DNA of 48,284 bases from Parvibaculum sp049303435 (GTDB lineage: Bacteria > Pseudomonadota > Alphaproteobacteria > Parvibaculales > Parvibaculaceae): NCBI GenBank assembly GCA_049303435.1, contig JBAQNC010000158.1, positions 1 to 48,284 of the forward strand, read 5' to 3'. Below the pieces are notes generated by a model. The model saw only the letters and a program-made list of their open reading frames with translations, was not told where the DNA came from and searched no databases. The position numbers were made by a program, and so were the translations under genes. Below, piece after piece: positions 24,791 to 33,351 of this stretch; positions within the stretch are counted from its first letter, which is position 1; each line of letters starts with the position of its first letter.

Positions 24791-25354
24791 ATGATGGATA
24801 ATCAGACCCGTAGCCGTGCCTCCAACAATGCCAGCGATCAGGGCGCCGAAGCCACTCATATCAATGGCAAGCTCATTACCTTTTCGATCACGCAGCTCGC
24901 CGAGGAATTCGGCCTGACCACCCGCGCCATCCGTTTTTATGAAGACAAGGGCCTGCTGAAGCCGGAACGTCAGGGACAGACGCGCATCTACTATCCGCGC
25001 GACCGCGCCCGCCTCATCCTGATCGTCCGTGGCAAGAATGTTGGCCTGGCGCTTTCCGAGATAAAGGAAATCCTGAGCCTCTACGATCTCAGCGATGGTT
25101 GCGAGACGCAGAACCGCGTGGCGATCGACAAGTTCCGCCGCCGTATCGACAGCCTCGAAAAGCAGCGTGACGAAATCGATCTGCAGATCGAAACGCTGAA
25201 ACAAAGCTGCGCCAATCTCGAAAGCCAGCTCGCCGACCAGATTGCCGAGAGCGAACTCGCCGAAAAGGGCGCTGGCCAGCGCAAGCGTCAGAAGGCGATG
25301 GCCGCCAAGATGGCGAAGATCAATGGTGAGACTGCGGCGCACGTCAACGCCTGA
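24791..25354 (+). CDS. MerR family regulator, LiuR-like, of the beta-oxidation operon
   Basis: A 187-residue regulator. After a 28-residue polar tail the MerR DNA-binding domain covers about residues 30-100: SITQLAEEFGLTTRAIRFYEDKGLLKPERQG and the wing RIYYPRDRARL. A long coiled-coil dimer helix follows (about 105-165), then a basic tail. No cysteine pair for metal sensing is evident; the single Cys in LSDGCETQNR is not a metal site by itself. This layout fits LiuR-type regulators of branched-chain amino acid and fatty acid catabolism, which respond to acyl-CoA intermediates. It starts the row of acyl-CoA genes, only 50 bases before the first dehydrogenase. Confidence 0.83.
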   Translation: MMDNQTRSRASNNASDQGAEATHINGKLITFSITQLAEEFGLTTRAIRFYEDKGLLKPERQGQTRIYYPRDRARLILIVRGKNVGLALSEIKEILSLYDLSDGCETQNRVAIDKFRRRIDSLEKQRDEIDLQIETLKQSCANLESQLADQIAESELAEKGAGQRKRQKAMAAKMAKINGETAAHVNA

Positions 25355-25404
25355 ACTTTCCTTTAGCCCAGAGTTCAACCCCAGAGTTTAGCCAAGGGTC
25401 AACA

Positions 25405-27192
25405 ATGCCAAGCTACAAAGCCCCTCTGGAGGAATATCGTTTCCTCCTGAACGACACGTTCAACTTGTCGCAATATTCGGACCTTCCCGGCTTCCGGGAT
25501 GCGCCCCTCGATATTGTCGACCAGATTCTGGAGGAAGCCGCCAAGCTTTCCGAAGAAGTTCTCCAGCCGCTCAACGCGGTTGGCGATCAGGTGGGCTGCA
25601 AGCTGGAAAACGGCGTCGTCACGACGCCGCCGGGCTTCAAGGAAGCTTACAAGACGCTGGTGGATGGCGGCTGGCCTGCGCTGGTCGCCGACCCCGCCTA
25701 TGGCGGGCAGGGTCTGCCCAATACGCTCGGCGTCTTGTTCAACGAAATGGTCTCGTCGGCCAATATGGCTTTCGGCATGTATCCGGGCTTGAGCCACGGC
25801 GCTTATTCCGCGCTGCTGCATCACGGCTCGGATGATCTGAAAGACAGATATCTACCCAAGCTCGTCACCGGCGAATGGACCGGTACGATGAACCTCACCG
25901 AACCCCAGTGCGGTACGGACCTCGGTCTCATTCGCACCAAGGCGACGGAAGTTGGTGACGGTTCCTACAAGATCACCGGCACCAAGATTTTCATCTCCGC
26001 TGGCGAGCACGACCTTGCCGACAATATCCTTCATCTCGTGCTTGCCCGCATCGAAGGCGATACGCCCGGCATCAAGGGCATCTCGCTTTTCATCGTGCCG
26101 AAATTCCTCGTGAAGGAAGACGGCAGCCTCGGCGCGCGCAATGGCGTCTCCTGTGGCGCGCTCGAACACAAGATGGGCATTCACGGCAACGCCACCGCCG
26201 TCCTCAACTATGACGAAGCCATCGGCTGGATGGTAGGCGAACGCGAAAAAGGCATGCGCGCCATGTTCACGATGATGAACGAAGCGCGCCTCGGCGTTGG
26301 CCTGCAAGGCCTCTCGCAATCCGAAGTCGCGCTGCAAAATGCTGTCGCCTACGCCAAGGACCGTCTGCAGGGCCGCTCGCTCACCGGCGCCAAAGACACC
26401 GACAAGCCCGCAGATCCGTTGCTCGTCCATCCCGACATTCGTCGCATGTTGCTCAACGCCAAATCCTTCAACGAAGGCGCGCGCGCGCTTCTCGTCTGGA
26501 CGGCGCTACACGGCGATCTGAGCCATGCCTCGGATGACGCCGCCGTGCGCGAAACGGGCGACGACATGATGGCGCTGCTCACGCCGGTGGTGAAGGGCTA
26601 TCTGACCGATCGTGGTTTCGCCAATGCGGTCGAGGCCCAGCAGGTCTGGGGCGGTCACGGCTATATCACCGAGAATGGCATGGCCCAGTTCGTGCGCGAT
26701 GCCCGCATCGCCATGATCTATGAAGGCGCGAATGGCGTGCAGGCGCTCGATCTCGTCGGTCGCAAGCTCGCGTCCAATGGCGGTCGCGGCGTCTTTGCCT
26801 TCTTCAAGCTGATTGACGATTTCGTCGCCGAAAACAAGAACGAGAAACTGGCGACCTATACCGACGCTCTTCTCGCAGCCCGCAAGGACCTCGAAGCCGC
26901 CACCCTGTGGTTCATGGAGAATGCGCTGGCCAATCCGGACAATGCGGGTGCAGGTTCGTCGGATTATCTGCATCTCTTCGGCGTCACATCCGTGGCCTAT
27001 ATGTGGGTGCTCATGGCGCGCGCCGCGTTCGCCAAACTTGAAGCGGGCGAGGGCAACAAGGCCTTTTACGAAACCAAGCTCAAGACCGCGCGCTATTACA
27101 TGGACCGCGTCGTGCCTGAAACGACAACCCTTCTCGCGCGCGTCCGTGTCGGCGCCGAGCCCCTGATGGCCTTCACCGCCGACGAATTCTGA
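25405..27192 (+). CDS. Acyl-CoA dehydrogenase, 600-residue DmdC/AcdA-like type
   Basis: A 595-residue flavoenzyme that introduces the alpha-beta double bond in acyl-CoA. The N-terminal helical domain (EVLQPLNAVGD), the beta domain with MNLTEPQCGTDLG, and the C-terminal helical domain with MMNEARLGVGLQ and QVWGGHGYITENGMAQ are present, plus the extra C-terminal domain typical of this long group. The catalytic glutamate is Glu440 in IYEGANGVQALDLVGRKL. Related enzymes act on fatty acyl-CoA or, for DmdC, 3-methylmercaptopropionyl-CoA. The context of thiolase and FadB genes favours general fatty acid oxidation. Confidence 0.9.
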   Translation: MPSYKAPLEEYRFLLNDTFNLSQYSDLPGFRDAPLDIVDQILEEAAKLSEEVLQPLNAVGDQVGCKLENGVVTTPPGFKEAYKTLVDGGWPALVADPAYGGQGLPNTLGVLFNEMVSSANMAFGMYPGLSHGAYSALLHHGSDDLKDRYLPKLVTGEWTGTMNLTEPQCGTDLGLIRTKATEVGDGSYKITGTKIFISAGEHDLADNILHLVLARIEGDTPGIKGISLFIVPKFLVKEDGSLGARNGVSCGALEHKMGIHGNATAVLNYDEAIGWMVGEREKGMRAMFTMMNEARLGVGLQGLSQSEVALQNAVAYAKDRLQGRSLTGAKDTDKPADPLLVHPDIRRMLLNAKSFNEGARALLVWTALHGDLSHASDDAAVRETGDDMMALLTPVVKGYLTDRGFANAVEAQQVWGGHGYITENGMAQFVRDARIAMIYEGANGVQALDLVGRKLASNGGRGVFAFFKLIDDFVAENKNEKLATYTDALLAARKDLEAATLWFMENALANPDNAGAGSSDYLHLFGVTSVAYMWVLMARAAFAKLEAGEGNKAFYETKLKTARYYMDRVVPETTTLLARVRVGAEPLMAFTADEF

Positions 27193-27214
27193 TTACGACA
27201 CCAACAAAAGAAAC

Positions 27215-27231
27215 GGCTGCAAAAAGCAGCC
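27215..27231 (+). other. Intergenic hairpin between two acyl-CoA dehydrogenase genes
   Basis: GGCTGC-AAAAA-GCAGCC forms a perfect 6-bp stem with a 5-base loop. It sits just before the GGGAG ribosome site (27236-27240) of the second dehydrogenase. There is no T-tract, so it is not an intrinsic terminator. It may protect the mRNA or tune expression of the downstream gene. Confidence 0.4.
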
Positions 27232-27247
27232 TCACGGGAGACGACGA

Positions 27248-28405
27248 ATGACGATGATTGCAGGCTATAAATCCCCCTGGCTTAACGAAGAGCTTGAAAT
27301 CCTCCAGGACGCGGTGGCGAAATTCTACACTAGGGAATTCACGCCGCTCGCCGAGAAGTGGAACGAACAGGGCCATGTCGATCGCGACGCCTGGAACAAG
27401 GCTGGTGAAGCTGGCATCCTTTGCGCCTCCATCTCTGAGGAATACGGCGGCGGCGGCGGCAACTTCGCCCATGAAATGGTCATCACGCAGGAACAGGCTC
27501 GCGCAGGCGTTCCCGGTTTTGGCAATTCCGTTCATTCCGGCATCGTCGCTCACTACATCCAGTCCTACGGTACCGAAGAGCAGAAAAAGAAGTGGCTGCC
27601 CAAGATGGCCTCCGGCGAAATGGTCGCCGCCATCGCCATGACAGAGCCCGGCACGGGCTCCGATCTTCAGGGCGTCAAGACGACTGCCAAGAAGGTCGGC
27701 AATCAATATGTCGTGAACGGTCAGAAGACCTTCATCACCAACGGTCAGCAGTCCACCCTCATTTGCGTCGTCGCCAAGACCGATCCCAACGCGGGCGCCA
27801 AGGGCACCTCGCTCATCATGGTCGAAACCGAAGAAGTCGAAGGCTTCCGCCGTGGCCGCAACCTCAACAAGGTCGGCCAGCACGCGCAGGACACGTCAGA
27901 ACTTTTCTTCGATGACGTAAAAGTTCCGACTTCCAACCTTCTCGGCACAGAAGAAGGCAAGGGCTTCTTCCAGCTCATGCAGCAATTGCCGCAGGAACGC
28001 CTTATCATCGCCGTGCAGGCTTGTGTGGCGATGGAAAAGGCCGTGGAACTCACCGCCGCCTACACCAAGGAGCGCAAGGCCTTCGGCCAGTCGATCCTCG
28101 ATTTCCAGAACACGCAGTTCAAGCTTGCCGAATGCAAGACAGAAGCGGCCATCGCCCGCGTCTTCACCGACGATTGCGCGGTGAAGCTTCTCGACGGCAA
28201 GCTCGATGCCACAACAGCCGCCATGGCGAAATGGTGGACCACCGAAAAGCAGTGCCAGATCGTCGACACCTGCCTCCAGTTCTTCGGCGGCTATGGCTAC
28301 ATGCTCGAATATCCCATCGGCCAGATGTATCAGGACGCCCGCATCCAGAAGATCTACGGCGGTACGAATGAAATCATGAAAATGCTGATTGCCCGCACGC
28401 TCTGA
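27248..28405 (+). CDS. Acyl-CoA dehydrogenase, long-chain/isovaleryl-like
   Basis: A 385-residue acyl-CoA dehydrogenase of normal length. Features are AMTEPGTGSDLQGV (flavin contact), TFITNGQQ and the C-terminal QFFGGYGYMLEYPIGQMYQDARIQKIYGGTNEI. The usual catalytic Glu near the C-terminus is Gly in IYGGTNE. Instead Glu250 in QQLPQERLII sits at the alternative helix-G position used by long-chain and isovaleryl-CoA dehydrogenases. This suggests long or branched substrates. It lies 55 bases after the longer dehydrogenase and is followed by two palindromic repeats, so transcription may be tuned before the thiolase gene. Confidence 0.9.
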   Translation: MTMIAGYKSPWLNEELEILQDAVAKFYTREFTPLAEKWNEQGHVDRDAWNKAGEAGILCASISEEYGGGGGNFAHEMVITQEQARAGVPGFGNSVHSGIVAHYIQSYGTEEQKKKWLPKMASGEMVAAIAMTEPGTGSDLQGVKTTAKKVGNQYVVNGQKTFITNGQQSTLICVVAKTDPNAGAKGTSLIMVETEEVEGFRRGRNLNKVGQHAQDTSELFFDDVKVPTSNLLGTEEGKGFFQLMQQLPQERLIIAVQACVAMEKAVELTAAYTKERKAFGQSILDFQNTQFKLAECKTEAAIARVFTDDCAVKLLDGKLDATTAAMAKWWTTEKQCQIVDTCLQFFGGYGYMLEYPIGQMYQDARIQKIYGGTNEIMKMLIARTL

Positions 28406-28417
28406 GTTTTGTGGCTT

Positions 28418-28460
28418 CATCCTTCGAGACGCGGGCGAGAGCCCGCTCCGCAGGATGAGG
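28418..28460. repeat. REP-like palindromic element
   Basis: CATCCTTCGAGACGCGGGC followed by GAGAGCCCGC and CAGGATGAGG forms a long imperfect hairpin. The CCTTCGAGACG and CAGGATGAGG ends are characteristic of repeats dispersed in alphaproteobacterial genomes. A related element follows in opposite orientation at 28480. Confidence 0.7.
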
Positions 28461-28479
28461 TTTGAGTTTTGGAATTTAA

Positions 28480-28525
28480 CCCTCACCCTGAGGAGGCGGC
28501 GGAGCCGCCGTCTCGAAGGGCGAGG
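28480..28525. repeat. REP-like palindromic element, inverse copy
   Basis: CCCTCACCCTGAGGAGGCGG, then CGGAGCCGCCGTCTCG and AAGGGCGAGG, form a GC-rich stem (GGCGGC/GCCGCC). It matches the element at 28418 in reverse orientation. Together they fill the spacer between the dehydrogenase and thiolase genes and may act as an mRNA-stabilising or attenuating hairpin pair. Confidence 0.7.
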
Positions 28526-28545
28526 CCCCCAAACAGGAGGCAATA

Positions 28546-29751
28546 ATGACCGACGCATATATCTACGACACCGTCCGCACCCCCCGCGGCAAGGGCAAGA
28601 AGGACGGCTCGCTGCATGAAGTCACCGCGCTCGAACTTGGTACGCAGGTGCTGCGAGCGTTGCGCGATCGCAATGGCCTCGACACGAGCCGTGTCGACGA
28701 TGTCGTCTTCGGCTGTGTCGATCCAGTGGGCGAGCAGGGCGGCGACATCGCGCGTATCGCGGTTCTCAATGCGGAATACGCCCAGACGACCGCTGGCGTG
28801 CAGATCAACCGTTTCTGCGCCTCAGGTCTTGAGGCCACCAATATGGCGGCAGCCAAGGTCATGACGGGTGAAGCCGACATGGCGATTGGCGGCGGCGTTG
28901 AATCGATGTCGCGCATCGGCATGGGCGCCTCGGGCGGCGCATGGTCGTCGGACCCGAGCGTCGCCTTCCGCTCCTATTTCACGCCGCAGGGCATCGGCGC
29001 CGATCTGGTCGCCACGAAATACGGTTTTTCACGCGCCGATGTTGATGCCTATGCGGTTGAAAGCCAGAAGCGCGCGGCCAATGCCTGGGCGCAGGGCTAT
29101 TTCAAGAAATCCGTCATTCCCGTCCGCGATATCAACGGCCTGACGATCCTCGACCATGACGAACACATGCGTCCCGACGCCACCATGCAGTCGCTCGGTG
29201 CGCTCGGCGCTTCCTTTCAGGGCATGGGCGAATTCGCTTTCGACGGCGTCGCCCTTGAGCGTTACCCGGAGGTGGAAGAAATCATCCACGTCCATCACGC
29301 GGGCAATTCCTCGGGCATCGTCGATGGCGCGTCAGGCGTCCTTGTCGGTAATCTCGACACCGGCAAGGCGATGGGGCTCAAGCCCCGCGCGCGCATCCGC
29401 GCCATGGGCTCCATCGGTTCGGAACCTTCCATCATGTTGACGGGCCCGGCCGATGTCTCGCGCAAGGTGCTGAAGAAGGCGGGCATGAACCCCGACGACA
29501 TCGACCTTTATGAGTTGAACGAGGCCTTTGCTTCGGTCGTGCTTCGCATGATGCAGTCGCTCGACATTCCGCACGACAAGATGAACGTCAATGGCGGCGC
29601 TATCGCCATGGGCCATCCGCTCGGCGCGACCGGCGGCATGATACTCGGCACGGTGCTCGACGAGCTTGAGCGCCGCAATCTCAATACCGCGCTCATCACG
29701 CTCTGCGTCGGCGCGGGCATGGGCACAGCCACCATCATCGAGCGCGTGTGA
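28546..29751 (+). CDS. fadA: Acetyl-CoA acyltransferase (3-ketoacyl-CoA thiolase)
   Basis: A 401-residue thiolase that cleaves 3-ketoacyl-CoA with CoA, the last step of beta-oxidation. The nucleophile is Cys91 in INRFCASGLEA. Further active-site blocks are ELNEAFAS, GGAIAMGHPLGATGG (His) and LCVGAGMGTAT (second Cys). The start ATG at 28546 follows AGGAGG. Ten bases separate it from the fadB-like gene, so thiolase and multifunctional protein are co-expressed as in fadAB operons, though in the order fadA then fadB. Gene symbol by function, not strict orthology. Confidence 0.92.
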   Translation: MTDAYIYDTVRTPRGKGKKDGSLHEVTALELGTQVLRALRDRNGLDTSRVDDVVFGCVDPVGEQGGDIARIAVLNAEYAQTTAGVQINRFCASGLEATNMAAAKVMTGEADMAIGGGVESMSRIGMGASGGAWSSDPSVAFRSYFTPQGIGADLVATKYGFSRADVDAYAVESQKRAANAWAQGYFKKSVIPVRDINGLTILDHDEHMRPDATMQSLGALGASFQGMGEFAFDGVALERYPEVEEIIHVHHAGNSSGIVDGASGVLVGNLDTGKAMGLKPRARIRAMGSIGSEPSIMLTGPADVSRKVLKKAGMNPDDIDLYELNEAFASVVLRMMQSLDIPHDKMNVNGGAIAMGHPLGATGGMILGTVLDELERRNLNTALITLCVGAGMGTATIIERV

Positions 29752-29761
29752 GGAAGCAGAC

Positions 29762-32008
29762 ATGACCACTTACGAAAATTTCAAATTCGATGTCGACGCC
29801 GATGGTATCGCCCTGGCCGTCTGGGACATGCCCGACCGTTCTATGAACGTGCTGTCGCAAAGCTCGATGGCCGACATCGCCTCGATCATCGAGACGATCG
29901 TTTCCGACGACAACATCAAGGGCGCGGTCATTACATCGGGCAAGCCCGCCTTCTGCGCCGGTGCTGACCTCTCCATGATGGGCGGTCAGGCTGGCGGCTC
30001 GGGCGAAGGTTCGAAGGAAGATCGCGTCAAGGCGATGTATGAAGGCAATCTGCATTTCAACATGTTGCTGCGTCGCCTTGAAACCTGTGGCAAGCCGATT
30101 GCCGCCGCGATCAATGGCGTCGCGCTCGGCGGTGGCCTCGAAGTCACGCTTGCCTGCCACTATCGCGTCGTCGCCGACAATCCGAAAATCCAGCTCGGCC
30201 TGCCCGAAGCCAAGGTCGGCCTGCTGCCCGGCGGCGGCGGCACGCAGCGTCTGCCGCGCCTCATCGGGGCCGCCGCCGCTTTGCCTCTCATCTTGCAGGG
30301 CACATCATTGAGCCCCGAAAAGGCCCTGAAGGCTGGTATCGTCCACGCCGTCGTGCCCGCCGATCAGCTTGTCGATGCCGCCAAGGCCTGGCTCAAGGAA
30401 GGCCTCGCCCAGCCCAGGATTCCGCTTGGCAAGAAGGGACCGGAAGTCCATGCGATTGCGATCCAGCCCTGGGACAAGGCCGGCTATCGCGTCCCCGGCG
30501 GCGGCCCGCACGACAAGGGCGGCTCCACGGTCTTCACCATCGGCAACGCCACGCTGCACAAGACCACGCATGGCAATTATCCCGCCCAGCAATACATCAT
30601 GGCTTGCGTCTATGAAGGCCTGCAGGTGCCGATGGAGGCTGGTCTTCGCATCGAGACGCGCTATTTCACCAAGCTGCTCATGGACCCGCGCTCCAAGGCG
30701 ATGATCCGCTCGCTCTTCCTTTCCATGCAGGAGCTCGGCAAGGGCGCGCGTCGCCCGGCAGGCGTAGCGCCTTTCACCGTCAAGAAGCTCGGCATCCTCG
30801 GCGCGGGCATGATGGGCGCAGGCATTGCCTATGTGTCCGCTCAGGCGGGCATGGAGGTCGTTTTGCTGGATACCGATCAGGCCAACGCCGAAAAGGGCAG
30901 GGACTATTCGGTCAAGCTCGTCGCCAAAGGCGTTGAGCGTGGCAAGGTCAGCAAGGAAAAGGGCGACGCGCTTCTCGCCCGCATCATGCCGACCACCAAC
31001 TATGACGATCTGAAAGACGCCGACCTCATCATTGAGGCCGTGTTCGAAAGCCGCGCCATCAAGGCGGAAGTGACGAAAAAGGCCGAACCCATGCTCGCCA
31101 AAGGCGGCGTCTATGGTTCGAACACTTCGACGTTGCCGATCACCGGGTTGGCGGAAGCGGCTGCCAAGCAGGAAGACTTCATCGGCATCCATTTCTTCTC
31201 GCCGGTGGACAAGATGCAGCTGGTCGAGATCATCATGGGCCAGCGCACGTCGCAGGAAACGCTCGCCAAGGCGATGGATTACGTCAAGCAGATACGCAAG
31301 ACGCCCATCGTCGTCAATGACAGCCGGGGCTTCTATACCTCGCGCTGCTTCGGCACTTACGTTGGCGAAGGCCTCGCCATGCTGGCCGAAGGCATCAAGC
31401 CCGCGATCATCGAAAATCTCGGTCGTCAGACCGGTATGCCGATGGCCCCGCTCGCGCTCAATGACGAAGTCTCTCTCGACCTTGCCTATAAGGTGCGCGA
31501 GCAGACGAAGAAAGACCTCGGCGACAAATATGTCGCAAGCCCCGCAGACCCGCTGATCGAGAAGATGGTGGTCGAGCTTGGCCGCCTCGGCAAGAAGGCG
31601 GGCAAGGGCTTCTACGACTATCCCGCAGACGGCAAGAAGAAGCTCTGGACGGGCCTTGCCGAGTTGGCTCACACGCACAAGGACATTGACGACGTCGATG
31701 TCGAGGAGCTGAAAAAGCGCTTCCTTTATATTCAGGCGCTCGAAGCGGCCCGCTGCTTCGAAGAAGGCGTGGTCACCGACGTGCGCGATGCCGATGTCGG
31801 CGCGATCATCGGTTGGGGCTTTGCGCCCTGGACCGGCGGCCCGCTCTCGCTGATCGACATGGTGGGAGCAAAGGCATTCGTCGAAACCTGCGACACGCTT
31901 GCGCAGAAATACGGCGAACGCTTCAAGCCCAACAAGCTGCTGCGCGACATGGCCGAGAAGGGCGACACTTTCTATGCCCGCTTCGCGCCGGAAAAAGCCG
32001 CCGCCTGA
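29762..32008 (+). CDS. fadB: FadB/FadJ-type enoyl-CoA hydratase/3-hydroxyacyl-CoA dehydrogenase
   Basis: A 748-residue multifunctional enzyme for the two middle steps of beta-oxidation. Residues about 1-200 are the crotonase domain; both acid residues are kept (GGGLEVTLA and GLPEAKVGLLPGGGG). From about residue 340 the NAD-binding dehydrogenase domain starts (KLGILGAGMMGAGIAY), with the catalytic His in GIHFFSPVDKMQLVEI and a C-terminal 3HCDH repeat (GKGFYDYP, GWGFAPWTGGPLSLID). It follows the thiolase by 10 bases, consistent with an enzyme complex. A strong terminator directly after it ends the operon. Confidence 0.93.
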   Translation: MTTYENFKFDVDADGIALAVWDMPDRSMNVLSQSSMADIASIIETIVSDDNIKGAVITSGKPAFCAGADLSMMGGQAGGSGEGSKEDRVKAMYEGNLHFNMLLRRLETCGKPIAAAINGVALGGGLEVTLACHYRVVADNPKIQLGLPEAKVGLLPGGGGTQRLPRLIGAAAALPLILQGTSLSPEKALKAGIVHAVVPADQLVDAAKAWLKEGLAQPRIPLGKKGPEVHAIAIQPWDKAGYRVPGGGPHDKGGSTVFTIGNATLHKTTHGNYPAQQYIMACVYEGLQVPMEAGLRIETRYFTKLLMDPRSKAMIRSLFLSMQELGKGARRPAGVAPFTVKKLGILGAGMMGAGIAYVSAQAGMEVVLLDTDQANAEKGRDYSVKLVAKGVERGKVSKEKGDALLARIMPTTNYDDLKDADLIIEAVFESRAIKAEVTKKAEPMLAKGGVYGSNTSTLPITGLAEAAAKQEDFIGIHFFSPVDKMQLVEIIMGQRTSQETLAKAMDYVKQIRKTPIVVNDSRGFYTSRCFGTYVGEGLAMLAEGIKPAIIENLGRQTGMPMAPLALNDEVSLDLAYKVREQTKKDLGDKYVASPADPLIEKMVVELGRLGKKAGKGFYDYPADGKKKLWTGLAELAHTHKDIDDVDVEELKKRFLYIQALEAARCFEEGVVTDVRDADVGAIIGWGFAPWTGGPLSLIDMVGAKAFVETCDTLAQKYGERFKPNKLLRDMAEKGDTFYARFAPEKAAA

Positions 32009-32032
32009 CTCTTCAATCTGTTGAATACAATG

Positions 32033-32059
32033 TGCCCGGAGCAATGCTCCGGGCATTTT
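32033..32059 (+). terminator. Rho-independent terminator of the beta-oxidation operon
   Basis: TGCCCGGAGC, a 3-base loop AAT and GCTCCGGGCA form a perfect 10-bp GC-rich stem followed by TTTT. It lies 25 bases after the fadB-like stop codon. Confidence 0.85.
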
Positions 32060-32143
32060 GCATTTCGGATCTGTTCCGCTTCATCTTTCCAAATCATGCC
32101 GCCCTGTTAAGCTGGGCAAATGTATTTTTAGAGACAGGCTTTC

Positions 32144-32800
32144 ATGCGCGCTGCGATTTTTTCAAACATGTTGATGTCCGCCTTGCTTGTTGGCGCCGTC
32201 GCCCATGCCGAAATCGTCACGCCAATACCGCCCCCCGCCAAAATCTCTTCTCCCGCCAAGGTCGACTTCCTGTGCGAGCACGCGCCTGAAGGTACGGTCG
32301 CGCCCATGCCGCCGCCCTTCAATTTCTGGGTCGTCGTCGTCTGTGGCGCGCAGTCGCAGGCGCTTGTCCCGATCGAAGGCATGAAATGGGTCGCGCACGG
32401 TACGGACGAACCCGTCTCCATTCTGGCCTTGCCGCCCGGCGCTTCTGTGGCGCCGCAAGCGAAAGATTATATTCCTGGCTACCGCGTGCGTTTCAAATCG
32501 CTCTTTGCAGCCGAGGGTACGGGCGACAATCGTAACCGCATCATGACCATGCTGAAGGAGCATTTGGCTGACGATCCTGCGCCCGCTCCCCTGCCGAAAA
32601 TCGATCACATCTTTCAGCTCGATGCCGTCAGCATCATCTATGACATGCGCTACAACATCTATTTCTATATATCGAGCCTGAAGCCGGTCGAAGGCATCGC
32701 CTGTGCCGATGAGTGCAAGCGAACCATGTTCTTTGATATTCTGTCCGACGATGATGCAGGCGAAACCGTGCCGGATTTTGGTCTGCGGCCCGGTAAGTGA
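32144..32800 (+). CDS. Secreted hypothetical protein
   Basis: I do not recognise this 218-residue protein. Residues 1-22 form a signal peptide (MLMSALLVGAVAHA/EIV) without a lipobox, so it should be a soluble periplasmic or exported protein. The mature part begins with a proline-rich stretch (VTPIPPPAKISSPAK). Two cysteines lie close together near the C-terminus (IACADECKR) and two in the first third (FLCEHAP, VVCGAQ), suggesting two disulfides. It follows the operon terminator and has its own spacer, so it is probably transcribed separately, or with the arfB gene 33 bases on. Confidence 0.65.
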   Translation: MRAAIFSNMLMSALLVGAVAHAEIVTPIPPPAKISSPAKVDFLCEHAPEGTVAPMPPPFNFWVVVVCGAQSQALVPIEGMKWVAHGTDEPVSILALPPGASVAPQAKDYIPGYRVRFKSLFAAEGTGDNRNRIMTMLKEHLADDPAPAPLPKIDHIFQLDAVSIIYDMRYNIYFYISSLKPVEGIACADECKRTMFFDILSDDDAGETVPDFGLRPGK

Positions 32801-32833
32801 AGCAATCGATCGTAAAAAGGAGGGGCGTCATTC

Positions 32834-33256
32834 ATGATCCAGATCACACCGACCCTCAGCATAGAGCTCGGCGAGATCAAACTGAGCTTCATTCGTGCGG
32901 GCGGACCCGGAGGCCAGAACGTCAACAAGGTCGCGACTGCCGTGCAGTTGCGTTTCGATGTACGCCATTCCCCTTCGTTGCCCGTCGCCGTCAAGACGCG
33001 TCTGGAAAAACTTGCAGGTTCGCGCCTCACGCTTGACGGCGTCATAGTCATCACCGCTTCGGCCTATCGCACGCAGGACGCCAATCGCAAGGACGCCATC
33101 GCCCGCCTCGTCGCGCTGATCGCCGAGGCCGCCCGCAAGCCGACTTTCCGCGTGCCCACCCGTCCTACGCTCGGGGCTAAGAAGCGCCGCCTTGAAAGCA
33201 AGACCAAACGCGGCGAGGTCAAGCGCCTGCGTGGTGGCAAGCCCGATATGGACTGA
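32834..33256 (+). CDS. arfB: Alternative ribosome-rescue factor ArfB
   Basis: A 140-residue peptidyl-tRNA hydrolase that rescues ribosomes stalled without a stop codon. The catalytic GGQ (residues 26-28) lies in RAGGPGGQNVNKVATAVQ. The C-terminus is a basic tail (GAKKRRLESKTKRGEVKRLRGGK) that in E. coli YaeJ enters the empty mRNA channel. Length and lack of a stop-codon-reading domain separate it from true release factors. The ATG at 32834 follows AAAAGGAGGGG. It stands beside unrelated genes. Confidence 0.93.
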   Translation: MIQITPTLSIELGEIKLSFIRAGGPGGQNVNKVATAVQLRFDVRHSPSLPVAVKTRLEKLAGSRLTLDGVIVITASAYRTQDANRKDAIARLVALIAEAARKPTFRVPTRPTLGAKKRRLESKTKRGEVKRLRGGKPDMD

Positions 33257-33351
33257 CCCGTCCCCCGATTGGACATTACCCCTCGCTCCCCGCTAAAAGA
33301 TGGGAGAGCAAGGCGCGTGTAAGGCGTCGTTTTTAGGGGGAAGACCGGGCG

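Noticed and set aside
25367..25388. Direct repeat CCCAGAGTT spaced 13 bases before the first acyl-CoA dehydrogenase
   Set aside because: Only two copies, short and not clearly positioned as an operator; the ribosome site AAGGG lies beyond it.
30305..32056. Open frame of 583 residues antisense to the fadB-like gene
   Set aside because: Fully covered by a clear FadB; no independent evidence.
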